A stretch of 64,000 nt of DNA from Odiellus spinosus. Its lineage: Eukaryota > Arthropoda > Arachnida > Opiliones > Phalangiidae. The notes under the pieces are model-generated. The model had not been told where the DNA came from. It ran no database searches and saw only the letters and a program-made list of their open reading frames with translations. A program made the translations under genes and the position numbers. The DNA lies in NCBI GenBank assembly GCA_963920705.1, contig OY987227.1, forward strand, positions 13,991,602 through 14,055,601, in the 5' to 3' direction. Position 1 is the stretch's first letter; each line of letters begins with the position of its first letter. Shown here piece after piece: positions 1 to 11,734 of the stretch.

Positions 1-3000
1 CGACGGAAGAGCGAGCCCACGTTAAGAAATGGGTATTTTTTAGGAGAAGCAGCGTCCTGTTAACGATTTTAACGCTAGTTTACATCGCGTACTTAGTACT
101 TGGTGCCCTTGTTTTCTTGATTTTGGAACTACCCATCGAAAAACAACTCACTAAAGATATTTTAGCCAAAAAGGAAAAATTACTACTGGATAATCCGTGT
201 CTTACAGGTAAATGTTTTCATGATTTTAAAAAATAATTAGTAAAAATAAAAGTTGATATTAAATTATAAATTTAAATTTAATTTAAAATTAAAATATAGA
301 AAACATGTTCGTTTATATTTAAAAGGATAGTGAAGAGGCGTAACTTATTTTTTTAATTAAATTAATAGCAGAGAAACGGTACACTATATTGAAGAATATC
401 TACAAAAATTTTGAGGCGTTCAACCGACGCGTTCGACTTAAGACTTTGAAATAATTTTCAATCGCTTTGTAAAGGTTAAAATTGGAAATTTTGAGGTCTA
501 CTGTAAAGATCTTTTTTAAAATATCGATATATTTGCTTTAAAATAACGATTTGAACACGAGAAATGGTAAGAAAACTGATTCAAAGTCGCGTGGTAGTGT
601 GAACGTAGCCTAATAGTTATTTTTAAAAGTATAAATATTCATAAAAACATTATTAAAAATCACCAAACATGTCTCGTTAATTTACAGTTAATTTGAACTT
701 GCTAAGCCTAACTCAATTTTAATACTGAAAGAAATGTTGGAAAACCTGCAACTAATCAATAAGGGCGATTTAAAATATTTCACGCACGTCAACTTAATCC
801 TCACGCACGCGCATATTTTAGAACGCTTTCTTTGTTTAGCTGATATTTAACTACACTGAAAATGGAGTTAGGCTTAGCTATAATCGTAACTTTGTTAAAC
901 TGTAAATTAAGGAAAAAGGTTTGGTGAGTTTTAATAATGTTTTGAGCATATTTTAACGCTCATAATTGGTTGAAAATAAGCCATTGATCATCTTCATTAT
1001 CCCTTTAATTATCGGAGCATCCAATTAGATCACTGTATCTCGCGTAGTTGTTTTCAATTTTAAAAAGGTACGTGCAGATTGCTCGATCTGATTGGATGCG
1101 CTATCCAATGAGCCGTATAGCGCGCTCATCAAGTTGAATTGGGTTATTTAGTTCACACATTCTAGATTAAATAATTTATACTATTTTCCTCATTGATAAA
1201 CTACGTTTAAACACAATATAATTACTATTAATTAGTAATAAGTATAGATTGTTGTGGAAAGTAATAGAGTCATGGTATAGTGAATAAAAACAAACGTGTT
1301 TTGAATTAACCAACTGTCTAGAAGAAGAGTCCGGGTTATTAGAAAAATCCATAATTGCAGAGTGAATAATCATTAACGAGTGGCTCATGTTAATTTTATT
1401 ATTTTAAATTAATATTTGGAATGTCTTCTTTCTAACGGTTGTATCGGTTTATGCCTAGATGACAGTAGAGAAAGGATTTTTGGTCAATTTCTATCAGTGG
1501 CGGTATAATCATTAACGAGTGGCTCATGAATGTTAATTTTATTATTTTAAATTAATATTGGGAATGTCTTCTTTCTAATGGTGGAAAGTATTCGAAATTA
1601 TAGGTACACATTTTTTAGTAGAAATTTTTCGATTTGGACCAATATTGCCGAAATTATAAGATATTGTTTATAATTTACCGTTGTTTTAATTGCTTTTCAA
1701 TACATTTTTAAATCACCAATTTTAATGTTCTCATCTGATTTAGTCAAATTCGAAGCTTCGAGGCTGTTCTACTTCGAAATAGAGAAAAACCGAGTTTTAC
1801 GCGTGACGCCAATATATATGGTTGTATATGACACATTAAGCAGCCTTGTTCAGCTGTACTTTTTTAACGTGATAATTAAATTATTATGTGGGATGACATA
1901 TGATATATTCAGAACAGTCAAACGTCCTTCAGAGTCAAAACTGTACTATAACTCAACTGGTATTACATACGTTAAAGTAAGCCACATTTTACCTTGTGAT
2001 ATTCCTAACAATACTCTTTTTCCAACTCTGAGCAGACGCTTAAAGCTTACAAACAAATATTAAACTAGAAATTTTATAACTTACCATCAAAATAGGCTTA
2101 GCGACCAATATATGGGCTAGCGACCAATATATGGGCTAGCGACCAATGTCTTTGGTCGCTAGTCCTTAAATGGGAAGTTCATGAATCCAGCTAAGCCTAT
2201 TTTGATGGTAAGTTTTAAATTTAAGTTATAAATTATGGAATTGGAGTATCATTTTCAGAAAGATCGTTATGCCCAAGAAAAAATTACCCCAACAGTAAAA
2301 AATGAATATTTTATATTAGATTTTTTTTTTTTACATACAGAATCATGGTATTTATCGAAAAACTTGATTTAAATCAAGTTTTTCAATAAATACTGTCGTT
2401 TTTTCTGTAACAAAATCATAATTTCAACTATATATTAACTACGGCAAAAAACAAGTTAAATATAGATTTTATAGTCGTCCTCTTTAAAAATTCCACGCAA
2501 TACAACGTCATCACTATGGTCACGTGGCTACTATAGGGCTTAAAGTAAGGTGTTTATTCTCGGGGGCGTTATGGCAGGTGATAAGGTTGCTTTCGCGCGG
2601 TCCCTTTCGTGAGAGTACTTAATAAACTCTCGCTCTACGTGGATAGTTTTCATTCAAAGGATAGGTTTCATTTAAATTCACGTTCTGAGATATCAAGAGA
2701 TATATATAATCATACCATTAACTCAAAAAGTAAATAACATAAGATAATTAAGGTTGCAATGTCTTATCTCCAAAAATTATTTCGATTCTCGTTTTAAATA
2801 AATGTATTTCATTGTGATGTCAAACACGCGTGGAGCGAGGTAACAATTTCAATGTTATAATATAGTCATGAACAAGTTTAAATATATTTCGTTAAAAGTA
2901 GAAACAAGCGCGTCCAGGGACGACGGATAACGTAGTTTCCGGAAGACGGTAATTCGTGATCTTTGAGACGTATCCTTTTAACCATTAACAAGCAAAAAAA

Positions 3001-6000
3001 CAGAATTATCTAATTTTCATATATTCATAAACGATATCTCATCTATTCTTTCCTACGCTACCAGTAAAGCCCCCCAAATCTTGAAAGATAACTCAATAAA
3101 ACAATCGATAATTGAATCAATTTATCTCTCTCACGTTAAGTCTCGTTCGACACTCGAAAAATATACTTATTACACAATAGATTTACGTTTGGATTTACGT
3201 CAATGATGTTCTCCGCGATAAAATAATAGAAGCCCCTTTTGTTTATAATCATATCGAAATAATTCTAAATATAAGAAATTATAGTTCAAAGTCAAACTAT
3301 AAGGGCAAAAATAGAACGAATAAAATTGAAGTACTTAAGAAAGGTCATTTACACCTGATATTATAAGGTTTCCCAAAAAGCTAAAAGCTCTCCTACGTGA
3401 ACTTTGAGATTTAGGGTCAAAATTTATATTGAAACTAAATAGAGTAATATTTTCAACTATATACGCCGAGCTCTAAATTTATTCGCGCCGAAGGAAATGG
3501 GATTAAACTCGGCTAACCAAAATTAATCCTTTCTAGAAATTAATGACGCGTAAATTAAAGTGCAGTAGCGATACAATTAAGGTCATTTTTAACTATAAAT
3601 CTTTTCCTATCAGCCCATTTTCACCGTTTATGGTGGCTGACATTGATTGTAAAGTTTATACAACCTATTTTAAAATCACCCTTACGTCACTAACACTGAA
3701 AGTAAAAGTTAAAATCATAGAATTCTCCCCCAAACAGCTTTCAATTATTCGAAATTTATTTATCTTATTCATGAATGAATAAATAAATAAATAAATTAAT
3801 CTTTATTATTTATAAGAGGGTTTGAGAAATTGTGTTTAAGAGGTTGAGAGGATACGTAATATTTATAATGATTAACATTATGTATCAATACGCCTTATCT
3901 TTCAATTAGACGACTTTTATTGTCCAATTAAAATTATTTCAAAAGTAAAACATAGTGGTTTTCATTCAAATATATCTTACAGGGTTGCCACATTTTTATC
4001 AGATTGAAATTCCCTGACTTTTCCAGGTTTTTCCCTGACCTTTTCCAACGATTTTCCCTGACCGTTTGAGCTAACACTAACCAATTTTAAACCTTTTATC
4101 TTTTATATTACTTAAAAATATAAATTTTAAATAACATGGTAATCATTTAGGTTGTTTTAAGCCTTTGCTTCAAATCAAGATAATGATTGTAATATCCTGG
4201 CTTCTTGACAGATCTTTAAATTCCCTGACCTTTTTGGTTGATTTTCAAATTCCCTGACTTTTCCCTGACCTTTTTGGTTCATTTTCAAATTCCCTGACTT
4301 TTCCCTGTTTTCCCTGACCTGTGGCAACCCTGTCTTAAATCGAATTTCAAAACTACTTTTACTTCTATGAGGTTAAACACTATGTATTAATTCGCATTAA
4401 AATTCGCTCAATTAATTATATTATCGTTAAAATCAATTACTTTCGGATTAAATAGCAACTTGGAAATTAATTTAAACACCAAAAACGTGTCTAAAAATTG
4501 TGTAAAAATTCTCGAAAACGTTTTTTGGCACGGTGATTCCGAAAATAAATTCAAAAGCTGTTCCATTTTTAGCTCCAAGTTTACCTTTAAGTTAAAATTG
4601 ATTTCTGGCATAATACTGATTTGTAGTTAATTTTACTTTAAAAAAATAAAATAAATAAATAAGGCTCCATTATCCCTTTCAAGTTTAAATAATATAATAT
4701 ACTCCGCTATAATTACTCGTAACTTAAACAAAACCGCACACGCATAGCGCTTAATATAAGGCTTAGGAAACTCATTATTCTTAATGTCATTAATTTCGGG
4801 GGCGCTGGAATAACAATTAGAAGGGTATACGAGCGAGAGTTGTGTACGTGTTGCTCGAACATTTAATAAATTCTACACACAATTTACGGATATAAAGGTA
4901 TGTTTGACCCGCATACATTTAACTCTGCAAAACTTCAATAAAATGCTACACATGGTCTAGAATAACAAAAAATATATACCTATACTTGGAATTCGCGTGA
5001 GGTTAATTTACTCGGGTTATATAGGTATGCCTAGCACAAGGAACTAGCTATTGTTATCGTTAAATCTAGATAAAGTTTTTATTCGCAAAAATACGAGCTA
5101 ATATGTAGTTAAAATCAGTTTCAATGTTCAGTTAGTAGAAAGGTTAGCTCTATATCTTTCGATATTGGTTGTTTAAGGGTTACGTGGATAAATCGATAGA
5201 TTTTTTTAGTGGTGCAAACTTAAACTGATAATGCCTATATTTAAGTTCATGTTTAATTCGCAGAACATACAAAGCTAGGCTCACTTTATCTCTAAGGTTG
5301 GTTTAGTTCGTAATGAAGAGGGCGTATTCTTGCACGCATTGCTAGTATAAGGTGAAATGAAATAGGTTCAAGTGTAATTTACAAACTTGTTACTACTGAG
5401 GCGGTTTGATACCTAAGGTTAAACTTTATTGGGGATAAAAGTAGTTCTATTAATTGTAGCTCCACAGAGTAGTGGTCGCCAATCGATTCGTTTCAACCCC
5501 TTCAGGCGAGAGAGAGAGTAGGGAAAACGAAGATAAATAAAAATGAAGAGTGCATGCTCCAGTTCGATTCAAGATGAGTTTTCACTACGTTTTCATCTAG
5601 ATAACCCTGTATTTTTAACAAACCACGCGAGAGGGAAAGAAGATTGCCTTTCCTTATACGTCTTGAAATTTTAAATTTATTCTTATTATGCATTGTTTTC
5701 GTTTAAATTTGTTAAAGTTTAGAAAGCTGGAAGGGTTTTCTTTCCTTTAAGTTTTTCTACCAGTGTTTTCTCCTTCCCCGAACATCTTTTCATTAAATGG
5801 AAAAGGTCGAATAAAATGAATAAATCTTGTTTTAAAATTTATCGAGGGCTTTTCCGCGTTCGTCCGAGAAGATCTTTAAACTAGGTTAATGGGACACCCC
5901 AAAACTAACTGGCCCTTTCATTCCAACCCAACTTTTACCAAGAAATAAGTATACCTGATGGAGGAAAAACTCGTAAATATATTACCAAGAAAGCAGGCAG

Positions 6001-9000
6001 ACTTAAAAATAAATTTATAAACTTTAAAAAAACAAACGTTTTGATTTAAGAATGTAAATTATTTCAAAATGGAGTTAAGTGATGATTCTTTTATTTGAAA
6101 GTTCAATAGTTAAAAAAAAAAATGGCTCAAAATTCACTTATTTTAAAAATATATAAAAATAAAATTCTTATTTGTGGCCTTGGGTATTTCCTCAAATTCA
6201 AACCAAGGGCGCTTGAAGGTAAAAGGTGATAAACACTAATACTGAAATAAAAAAGTCCCTTCCTCCAGACATTTTTTTAACTCCACTTAATTACCGCCTT
6301 GGATAAATTAACTAGTTATTAAATGTAAAATCTTTGGATCAACCGGAAAACCCAAGTTGGAAAACAATAGCTTTACGAGAACACGAACTCAAAATTGGAT
6401 AAGTTATGTTAGAGGGTCGATTTAATGACTTTTTAAAGGATTTATAAAACAAAATGCTAATGCGCCAATTTCCTTAATTCCAGTTGTACTTGTCCCAAAA
6501 ATTGACATTACGCGAGGGACAGTTCACTCCTCTTCCGAATTAAATCGGGTTAATTTTTTTCATTACGTTCAAACTCACAAATATCAGTCAAATACTAATA
6601 TATATAATAATATAATTTCGTGAAATTATAAGATAATAATACTGAAATTGTTTTGAAATCAGTTTAATCATCAATTATTCGTGTAAAAAGCTCTATATTA
6701 GTCACCATTTAATTGACCAAAAGGTTAATATGGGAATGGCCTGTCTCTAGGCGGAGTACTTGAAAAAGCACTTTTAGTCCATGGAAGGAAATCAACCCTG
6801 AATTTCAACGTTTCTTATCTTTTAATTTGTATAGCATAACTATCAGCTAACTAAAAGTGGAACGCCTTTCTCCAATTAGCGCGAAACGTATATTTGCACT
6901 TAATAACTTCCGACACTGATTCTGGAAAAATAAAATAATCTTTATCGCTTAATGGTGTCGACAAAAAAAGGCAATTAAAACTTAACAATCATGATAATAT
7001 CAGTATTATAATGGCTAATTTTCACTAAGCCATTTTTTTTCGGCAAGGAAACGAACTTTTAATATTTACAGGGAAATTTTACGAGAATTTTTGTGTTTTT
7101 TTGCTTTTTGGCTCGAAAATGTTTGTGTATAAATTATCCTTTCGTGATATGTAATCTCAGAATGTTAGTTATATCATCAGAATTTAGGAAAATGGGTTTT
7201 AAATTGGATTGTTCTATTTAAGTATGTAAGTGAGTGTAGTGGTTATTAATTTTAGACGAGAACTTGAAAGGTGGACGGAGATAACAAAATCTAAAACTAT
7301 TTTATCAATAATAATCGAGTTGGGAACTGAAAAATGATGTATGGGTTTCTTTCAGTCAGATATAAAGAGAAATTAATTTAATTACGACGCAATTCGGGTA
7401 CTATAGAGTCATATCTAGACTACTAGGTATATGAACAGAAACTAGGCTGAATCAAGTTACGTGTAATATACACAACCAATAGCCTACATAATCAAGGATA
7501 AGCTCTATCCTTCATTTAAAGGGAACTTTACTAATGGGCAAAGGTGAGGCTGAATGATACACAATGCTAAACCACACAGGGAGTAAAGTAGTTGAAACAA
7601 TTCCCCTTGAATAGGAGCCCAAGGTTAAGCGAGACTGATTATTGTAAAATTATTATGGAATATGGTAGACTAACCTACGCAATTGTACCTATATTCACAT
7701 TATAGGCAGTTTGAAAACGTTTTCAGAGTTTTGAATGTTCAAGAAATATAGATCTTGGTCAAATATGTCTTCATTTGACCCCATAATTTTACAATTTGAC
7801 CAATAATTTCCAAAGCCCCTATAAGACTATAGGTTAATATGCAAAATATCAGAGCATTTTGGTTTTAGCTGGGATTATGCAGAACTGTGCCCCCATGCTG
7901 ATTCTAATGTCATTTGAATACTTATCTAAAATTGTACTGTATATGATGAATATGTTGTTGGCAAAATTATAGAATGCAATGATTAAATATTTTCATGGCC
8001 AGTTTCAAGGAACCATCTGCTATTGAACCATCTGCAGAAGATTTTTTTAATGTCGTGAAGTCCGTGAACACGGTAAACTCGTGGAGCTATGGTATTACTT
8101 TTACGCGTTAATTTCCAAGTTAATTATGCAATTGAAACAATGAAACATAAATTGGAATATATAACCATCTGCACAATGAAAAGTATCTTCCTATCCTTTG
8201 GCATCGTTGTTGGATTATTTGATTTTACCATCCAATGATAACAAAGACCATATAGAAGAATTGAGCATTTAGATTATTCATTTAGAAATAGAATTCTTCG
8301 ATCTAGTTTTTCGTATCAAGAGACCAATGGAAGGCAAGAGGAATTAACCAAAACGTGGAAAGAAACTACTCAAGTGACAAGTTACACTCTATAGCAGGTG
8401 GTTCCATTAGCTTCCTCCAAAATAATTAAACTAAATTTTGAAAACTCAAATTTCGATATCAAAACTTTCTTTGGATACCAGATCTTATTTAAAAATTTAA
8501 TTTCCCTCACTTTCCATTTCCCAAAAAGTTTTACTTTCTACTATGGCTAAAACATAAACCCAAAATTTTAAGCTAACAATTCATATTTTAATTTTTTTTT
8601 TTTTTTTTTTTTTTTTTCATTGTAGATGAAGCTTTGGAAGAATTCATAGTTGCTGTCATCGATGCCAACAATAGAGGAGTTATAGCCGTGAACAACGTCA
8701 CGTCCGAACCTAACTGGAGTTTTGGACAATCCTTATTCTTTTCGGGAACTGTCATAACTACTATTGGTAAGTTATATAACTTTATATCCAGTGCAAGATA
8801 TATCAACTGCATTCTTTCCCAAAAGGTTACGGACACGTGACCCCATTATCTCAAGGAGGCAAAATATTTTGCATAGTTTACGCCTTGATTGGAATTCCTT
8901 TAACTTTGATTTTGTTAACGGCCTATGTCGAGAGGTTAATGCTAGTTACGACGCTCTTTCTACAGTTCCTCAACTCTCGGTTGGGCCATCTTTACCAGCC

Positions 9001-10342
9001 ATTCAATATTAGAGTTCTACATTTATCGATTGTTGCCGTAAGTTAAATTTTTTTTAAATCATTGGTTTATACCATTTATTTGAATAGTAAGATTTGCGAT
9101 AATTTCCAGGTGATAGTAATAACGCTGTTCTTTCTAATACCATCCGCGGTATTTCAATACTTGGAACCGGGTTGGAATTACTTGGATTCCCTGTATTATT
9201 GTTTTATTTCCCTGACCACTATTGGTTTGGGAGACTACGTGCCAGGAGATACGCCCAATCAACCATACAGACCTCTTTACAAGGCTTGCACAACTGGTAA
9301 ATATAATTGTAGAAGTAAGACTCCCCAAATAGACTATAAACTTGATCTGCTATAATATTCTGAATCAGAACTCAGTGGTCACTGGGGCTAACTTAGTCCC
9401 TTTCGAAATGCCCAGGTTAGCCTTTGTCCGGCTAAGGCTAACCTAGCCAGTAGCCCACATTTACAGCATGTGGATTAGTGGGTGACATCTTGGATGAATA
9501 AAGAAAGAACTTCAAGGAAGAGTAACTTTATTCAATATTCATCCAAGGTGACATCAAAAATGAACCCTTTAAGCCTTGGCCATTCATATGAAGCCAAGGC
9601 TTAATGACGACGATCGGCCACTTTATTACTATTTACTATTTTTAAAACAAAAGAAATTTACCTCAAATAGTGTGAAAATGTACGTTATATATTCCAATTT
9701 ATGTTTCATTGTTTCAATTGCATAATTAACTTGGAAATTAACGCGTAAAAGTAATACCATAGCTCCACGAGTTTACCGTGTTCACGGACTTCACGACATT
9801 AAAAAAATCTTCACACGCTCACTAGACGGTCTTGACCGGAACTTCCCCTACGAAGCCGGAAACCTGATCTTTCTTTAGATGCAAAAATTCTTACTAAATT
9901 TATCGAGAGAATTCTTAGTGTTTTGACGTATGGCAAGGCGGGATTTCTAAACTCGAAAACAGACCCGTTTATGATTTATGTTCAAAATTAGAAAATAGAA
10001 CCAGCCTTTTTGCCTAATATTGCTAATCCCAAATTTCATAGCTAAGCCTTAGAGTAATTAAAATGATACCTTTTTTTTACAGCTTATCTGCTGGTTGGGT
10101 TGACTTTCATGATGCTGTTCCTCTCCGTTCTCTACGACATTCCGCAATTAAATTTTGGCTTATTTTTCTTGATGAAAAGTGATGAAATGACGACTGATCC
10201 CGAAAAAATGCGCTTGCATCCCTCTACTGGTCCTTTGGGCCAAAAATACATGCAGCAAATTGACGAACCAACAACTACCATTCGACATATAAGATCTGTC
10301 CCTAAACAACCATCTTCTTCTTCTCCCGAAGATAATCCTTAG
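1..10342 (+). CDS. Two-pore-domain potassium channel, TWIK/KCNK1-like (5' partial)
   Basis: A plasma-membrane K2P channel, setting background potassium conductance. Coding exons: 1-207, 8626-8766, 8826-9037, 9110-9296 and 10083-10342, all joined by GT-AG introns in consistent phase, giving about 334 visible residues ending at a TAG at 10340. Exon 1 holds TM1 ([14 protein letters not shown]) and the cap-helix cysteine (DNPCLT). Exon 2 holds pore helix 1 ([18 protein letters not shown]), completed by GYGH in exon 3; the intron splits the first Gly codon of GYG, a position many K2P genes share. Exon 3 carries TM2 ([17 protein letters not shown]). Exon 4 has TM3 and pore 2 ([12 protein letters not shown]); this GLGDYVPG is the TWIK signature. 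Exon 5 has TM4 and a short Ser/Pro tail. The extreme N-terminus precedes the window. Intron 1 is 8.4 kb. A perfect inverted repeat flanks exons 2-4. Assignment to the TWIK branch is strong; the exact insect orthologue is not settled. Confidence 0.95.
319..1008. repeat. TTAA-flanked MITE with a second MITE nested inside
   Basis: The outer ends read TTAAAAGGATAGTGAAGA on the left and, on the right, the reverse complement of TTAAAGGGATAATGAAGA. Inner arms at 649-720 and 859-938 are an imperfect inverted repeat of about 75 bp (ATTATTAAAA-TCACCAAAC ... GCTAAGCCTAACTC). The same ends and arms occur at 61814-62333. Between about 350 and 613 the left arm is interrupted by DNA ending in GTGTGAACGTAGCC, which matches the ends of a different MITE at 52761-52941. 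That implies a nested insertion. The TTAA boundary recalls piggyBac-type targets, but the superfamily is my inference. Confidence 0.6.
1017..1099. repeat. Short inverted repeat, GCATCCAATTAGATCA type
   Basis: Positions 1017-1032 pair with 1084-1099 (15 of 16 bases), enclosing about 50 bp. Just outside, 1100-1127 carries further short palindromic words (ATCCAATGAGC, CGCTATA...). Similar GATTGGA and GAGC/GCTC hairpin words occur near 46418-46470, so these may be remnants of one family. No target duplication was recognised. Confidence 0.4.
1365..1640. repeat. Direct duplication inside a MITE-like fragment
   Basis: About 70 bp beginning ATAATCATTAACGAGTGGCT at 1364 recurs at 1506, a 142-bp spacing, with only a few differences. 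The unit includes GGAATGTCTTCTTTCTAA, which also occurs inside the element at 61814-62333, where it is likewise present twice. This is therefore probably an internal fragment of that family with its own tandem duplication. Confidence 0.55.
2078..2214. repeat. Compact MITE, 25-bp perfect terminal inverted repeats
   Basis: Bases 2078-2102 (AACTTACCATCAAAATAGGC...) and 2190-2214 are perfect reverse complements. The interior has two tandem copies of the 19-bp word GCGACCAATATATGGGCTA and a partial third that folds back (GCGACCAA...TTGGTCGC). The whole 137 bp should form a strong hairpin. No coding capacity. Sequence outside the arms also pairs imperfectly for about 12 bp. Confidence 0.75.
3980..4332. 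mobile_element. Non-autonomous DNA transposon, CAGGGTTGCCA termini
   Basis: The element begins CAGGGTTGCCACA and ends with its reverse complement, giving 13-14 bp terminal inverted repeats. TCTTA at 3975-3979 and again at 4333-4337 reads as a 5-bp target duplication. The interior is built from many copies of TTCCCTGAC / TTTTCCCTGACC. CAGGG termini suggest a hAT-like family, but hAT duplications are usually 8 bp, so the superfamily stays open. Related TTCCCTGAC fragments lie near 28309-28350, 52495-52550 and 57765-57905. Confidence 0.7.
4440..4590. repeat. Half copy of the TTAA/AAAGG foldback MITE
   Basis: The segment with GTTTTTTGGCACGGTGATTC and AATAAATTCAAAAGCTGTTC, ending CTCCAAGTTTACCTTTAA, matches the right half of the complete element at 60869-61270. 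The left half is missing. It ends in TTAA, as do the other copies in this window. Confidence 0.6.
8038..8165. repeat. Left arm of a perfect 128-bp inverted repeat (K2P intron 1)
   Basis: Read base by base, this segment is the exact reverse complement of 9684-9811. The copy sits between direct repeats of the 11-mer AACCATCTGCA (8026-8036 and 8163-8173), which looks like a target-site duplication or a templated insertion. The arms have no gene-like content and do not resemble the other MITEs here. The arm ends 460 bp before exon 2. Confidence 0.9.
9481..9606. repeat. Two adjacent hairpins in K2P intron 4
   Basis: CTTGGATGAATA (9489-9500) pairs with TATTCATCCAAG (9536-9547), flanked by direct GGTGACATC copies at 9481 and 9547. 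Immediately after, TTAAGCCTTGGC (9569-9580) pairs with GCCAAGGCTTAA (9593-9604). They look like small MITE remnants; a regulatory RNA role is not shown. Confidence 0.55.
9684..9811. repeat. Right arm of the 128-bp inverted repeat (K2P intron 4)
   Basis: Exact reverse complement of 8038-8165, located 387 bp after exon 4. Unlike the left copy it lacks flanking direct repeats that I can see, so it may be the template or older copy. Together the arms bracket exons 2, 3 and 4 of the potassium channel gene. Confidence 0.9.
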
Positions 10343-11734
10343 GAATAAAAAAAAAAAAAACAAAAAAAAAACACAGATAGCTTAAAACAAAAATTTTAAA
10401 AAGATGTCCGGGGAAAACCAATCTCCTGTTTCAGAGCATTCAGAGTCATTCCTTCTTTGAATTAAAGGCCACTATATCCACTATTAAAAAAATTGGTTCA
10501 AGTATGGTAATCAATGTTACATATTTTTTTATCCGTAACAAAAATTAACCCCAACCATCTGCCCCAACTAGTTTATCTCAAAGGAATTTTTTTAATTGTA
10601 AATAAGAGTTAATTTATTTGTAAATGAGCTCGTAATGTGGTGGAACATTTTTAATTATAAATTTAGTCAAAAGAAAAAAGCCAAATTTCTTACAAAACTC
10701 ATGAAAAACTAGCGGAGAATTTTTGATAGAAAGGAAGTTTACGAACTTCGCGTAAGTTTAGCAGATGTTTCTCATGGGTTTTTAATTTTAAATAAAAGGA
10801 TACTTCGTAACAATACCCTTTGAACTTTTAGTTTAAACCTTTAAAATTTAACGTGCGAAAAAAAAACAGGGTTAAAAATGGTTATTCAAAAGTCAAATGT
10901 CACGAGCTAAAATATGACATATCGAAGAAAAATTAAAATGTTGAGATAAAAAAAAGAATAAAATAGTTTTCTATCAGCTCAGCCATACATTATAATTTTG
11001 TTTTTGGCGCAATGTGATAAAACGCTTTTTAAAATACAAAAAAACTAATTAAAAGCTAATTATTAAAACTCTATATACCAGCACAATCATTTTGGAAATC
11101 ATTACTAAATTAACAACCCAGTTTTTTCTCCCCTATATAGTGGTTAGTTAACTTAACAAATTTTAAACAAAACTGTTATTATATTTGTGAACAAAGAAAT
11201 ATAAATATTAACGCTTGTAACGTGATGTGTTTTATTTTTTAAAAAAATTTTAAATACAAAAAATATATATATTATTCCTTCCCTAAACATTTCTCACTGT
11301 TTAAAGTTTCCGAAAAAAAAATAATCTATTCTGCGTAACCTGTAAAGTTTGATAATATTTGCTGTGTATAATAAAATGTTTTAAAAATGGCACATTTTCC
11401 CATTCTCTAACGATAAATTGTCATACTACTTCTTAAAAATAATTCAATTAGATGATTCAATATATTTAAAAACATCTCCACACTGATTCATTCAGGGCAT
11501 TATTATGCAAATTTTAAGAAATTATAAGAAATTATAAGAAATGTATTTCTATAAAAAAATATAAAATTGGTTTTTGACCCTTTCGTATTTTAGTTTTCAA
11601 GAAAAAAAAAAAAGCCTTCGTATTTACAAGTCATTGTAAGAATGCATTAAATTTTTTATGTGACCCTAAATTGGTTTCAATTTAATTTTAGTAAAGTTTA
11701 TTAAAATAAAATAGTTTATTTTATTTAAGACTTA
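10343..11734. other. Convergent intergenic space with 3' UTRs
   Basis: This 1.4-kb AT-rich stretch lies between the stop of the plus-strand potassium channel and the stop of the minus-strand CCDC167-like gene. AATAAA for the plus strand occurs at 10791-10796 and again near 10957; either could end the channel transcript. For the minus strand, AATAAA (read as TTTATT) lies at 11715-11720, only 14 bp past the stop. I see no gene in between. Confidence 0.6.
11715..11720 (-). terminator. Poly(A) signal AATAAA, CCDC167-like gene
   Basis: AATAAA on the minus strand begins 14 bp after the stop codon. The spacing is short but possible; other A/T-rich variants follow downstream. Confidence 0.4.

Larger units (their letters stand above)
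208..8625 (+). other. Intron 1 of the K2P channel gene, repeat-rich
   Basis: An 8.4-kb intron between a GTAAAT donor after the first visible exon and a TGTAG acceptor preceded by about 27 consecutive T residues. It contains MITE-like elements near 319-1008, 1017-1099, 1365-1640, 2078-2214, 3980-4332 and 4440-4590, and the left arm of the long inverted repeat at 8038-8165. The short open frames within it (for example 1725-2063 and 3543-3782) lack recognisable motifs and I treat them as chance. From about 4650 to 8000 I see only AT-rich unique-looking DNA. Confidence 0.85.

Noticed and set aside
1725-2063. 112-codon plus-strand frame in K2P intron 1
   Set aside because: No domain or splice context, and it ends just before a MITE.
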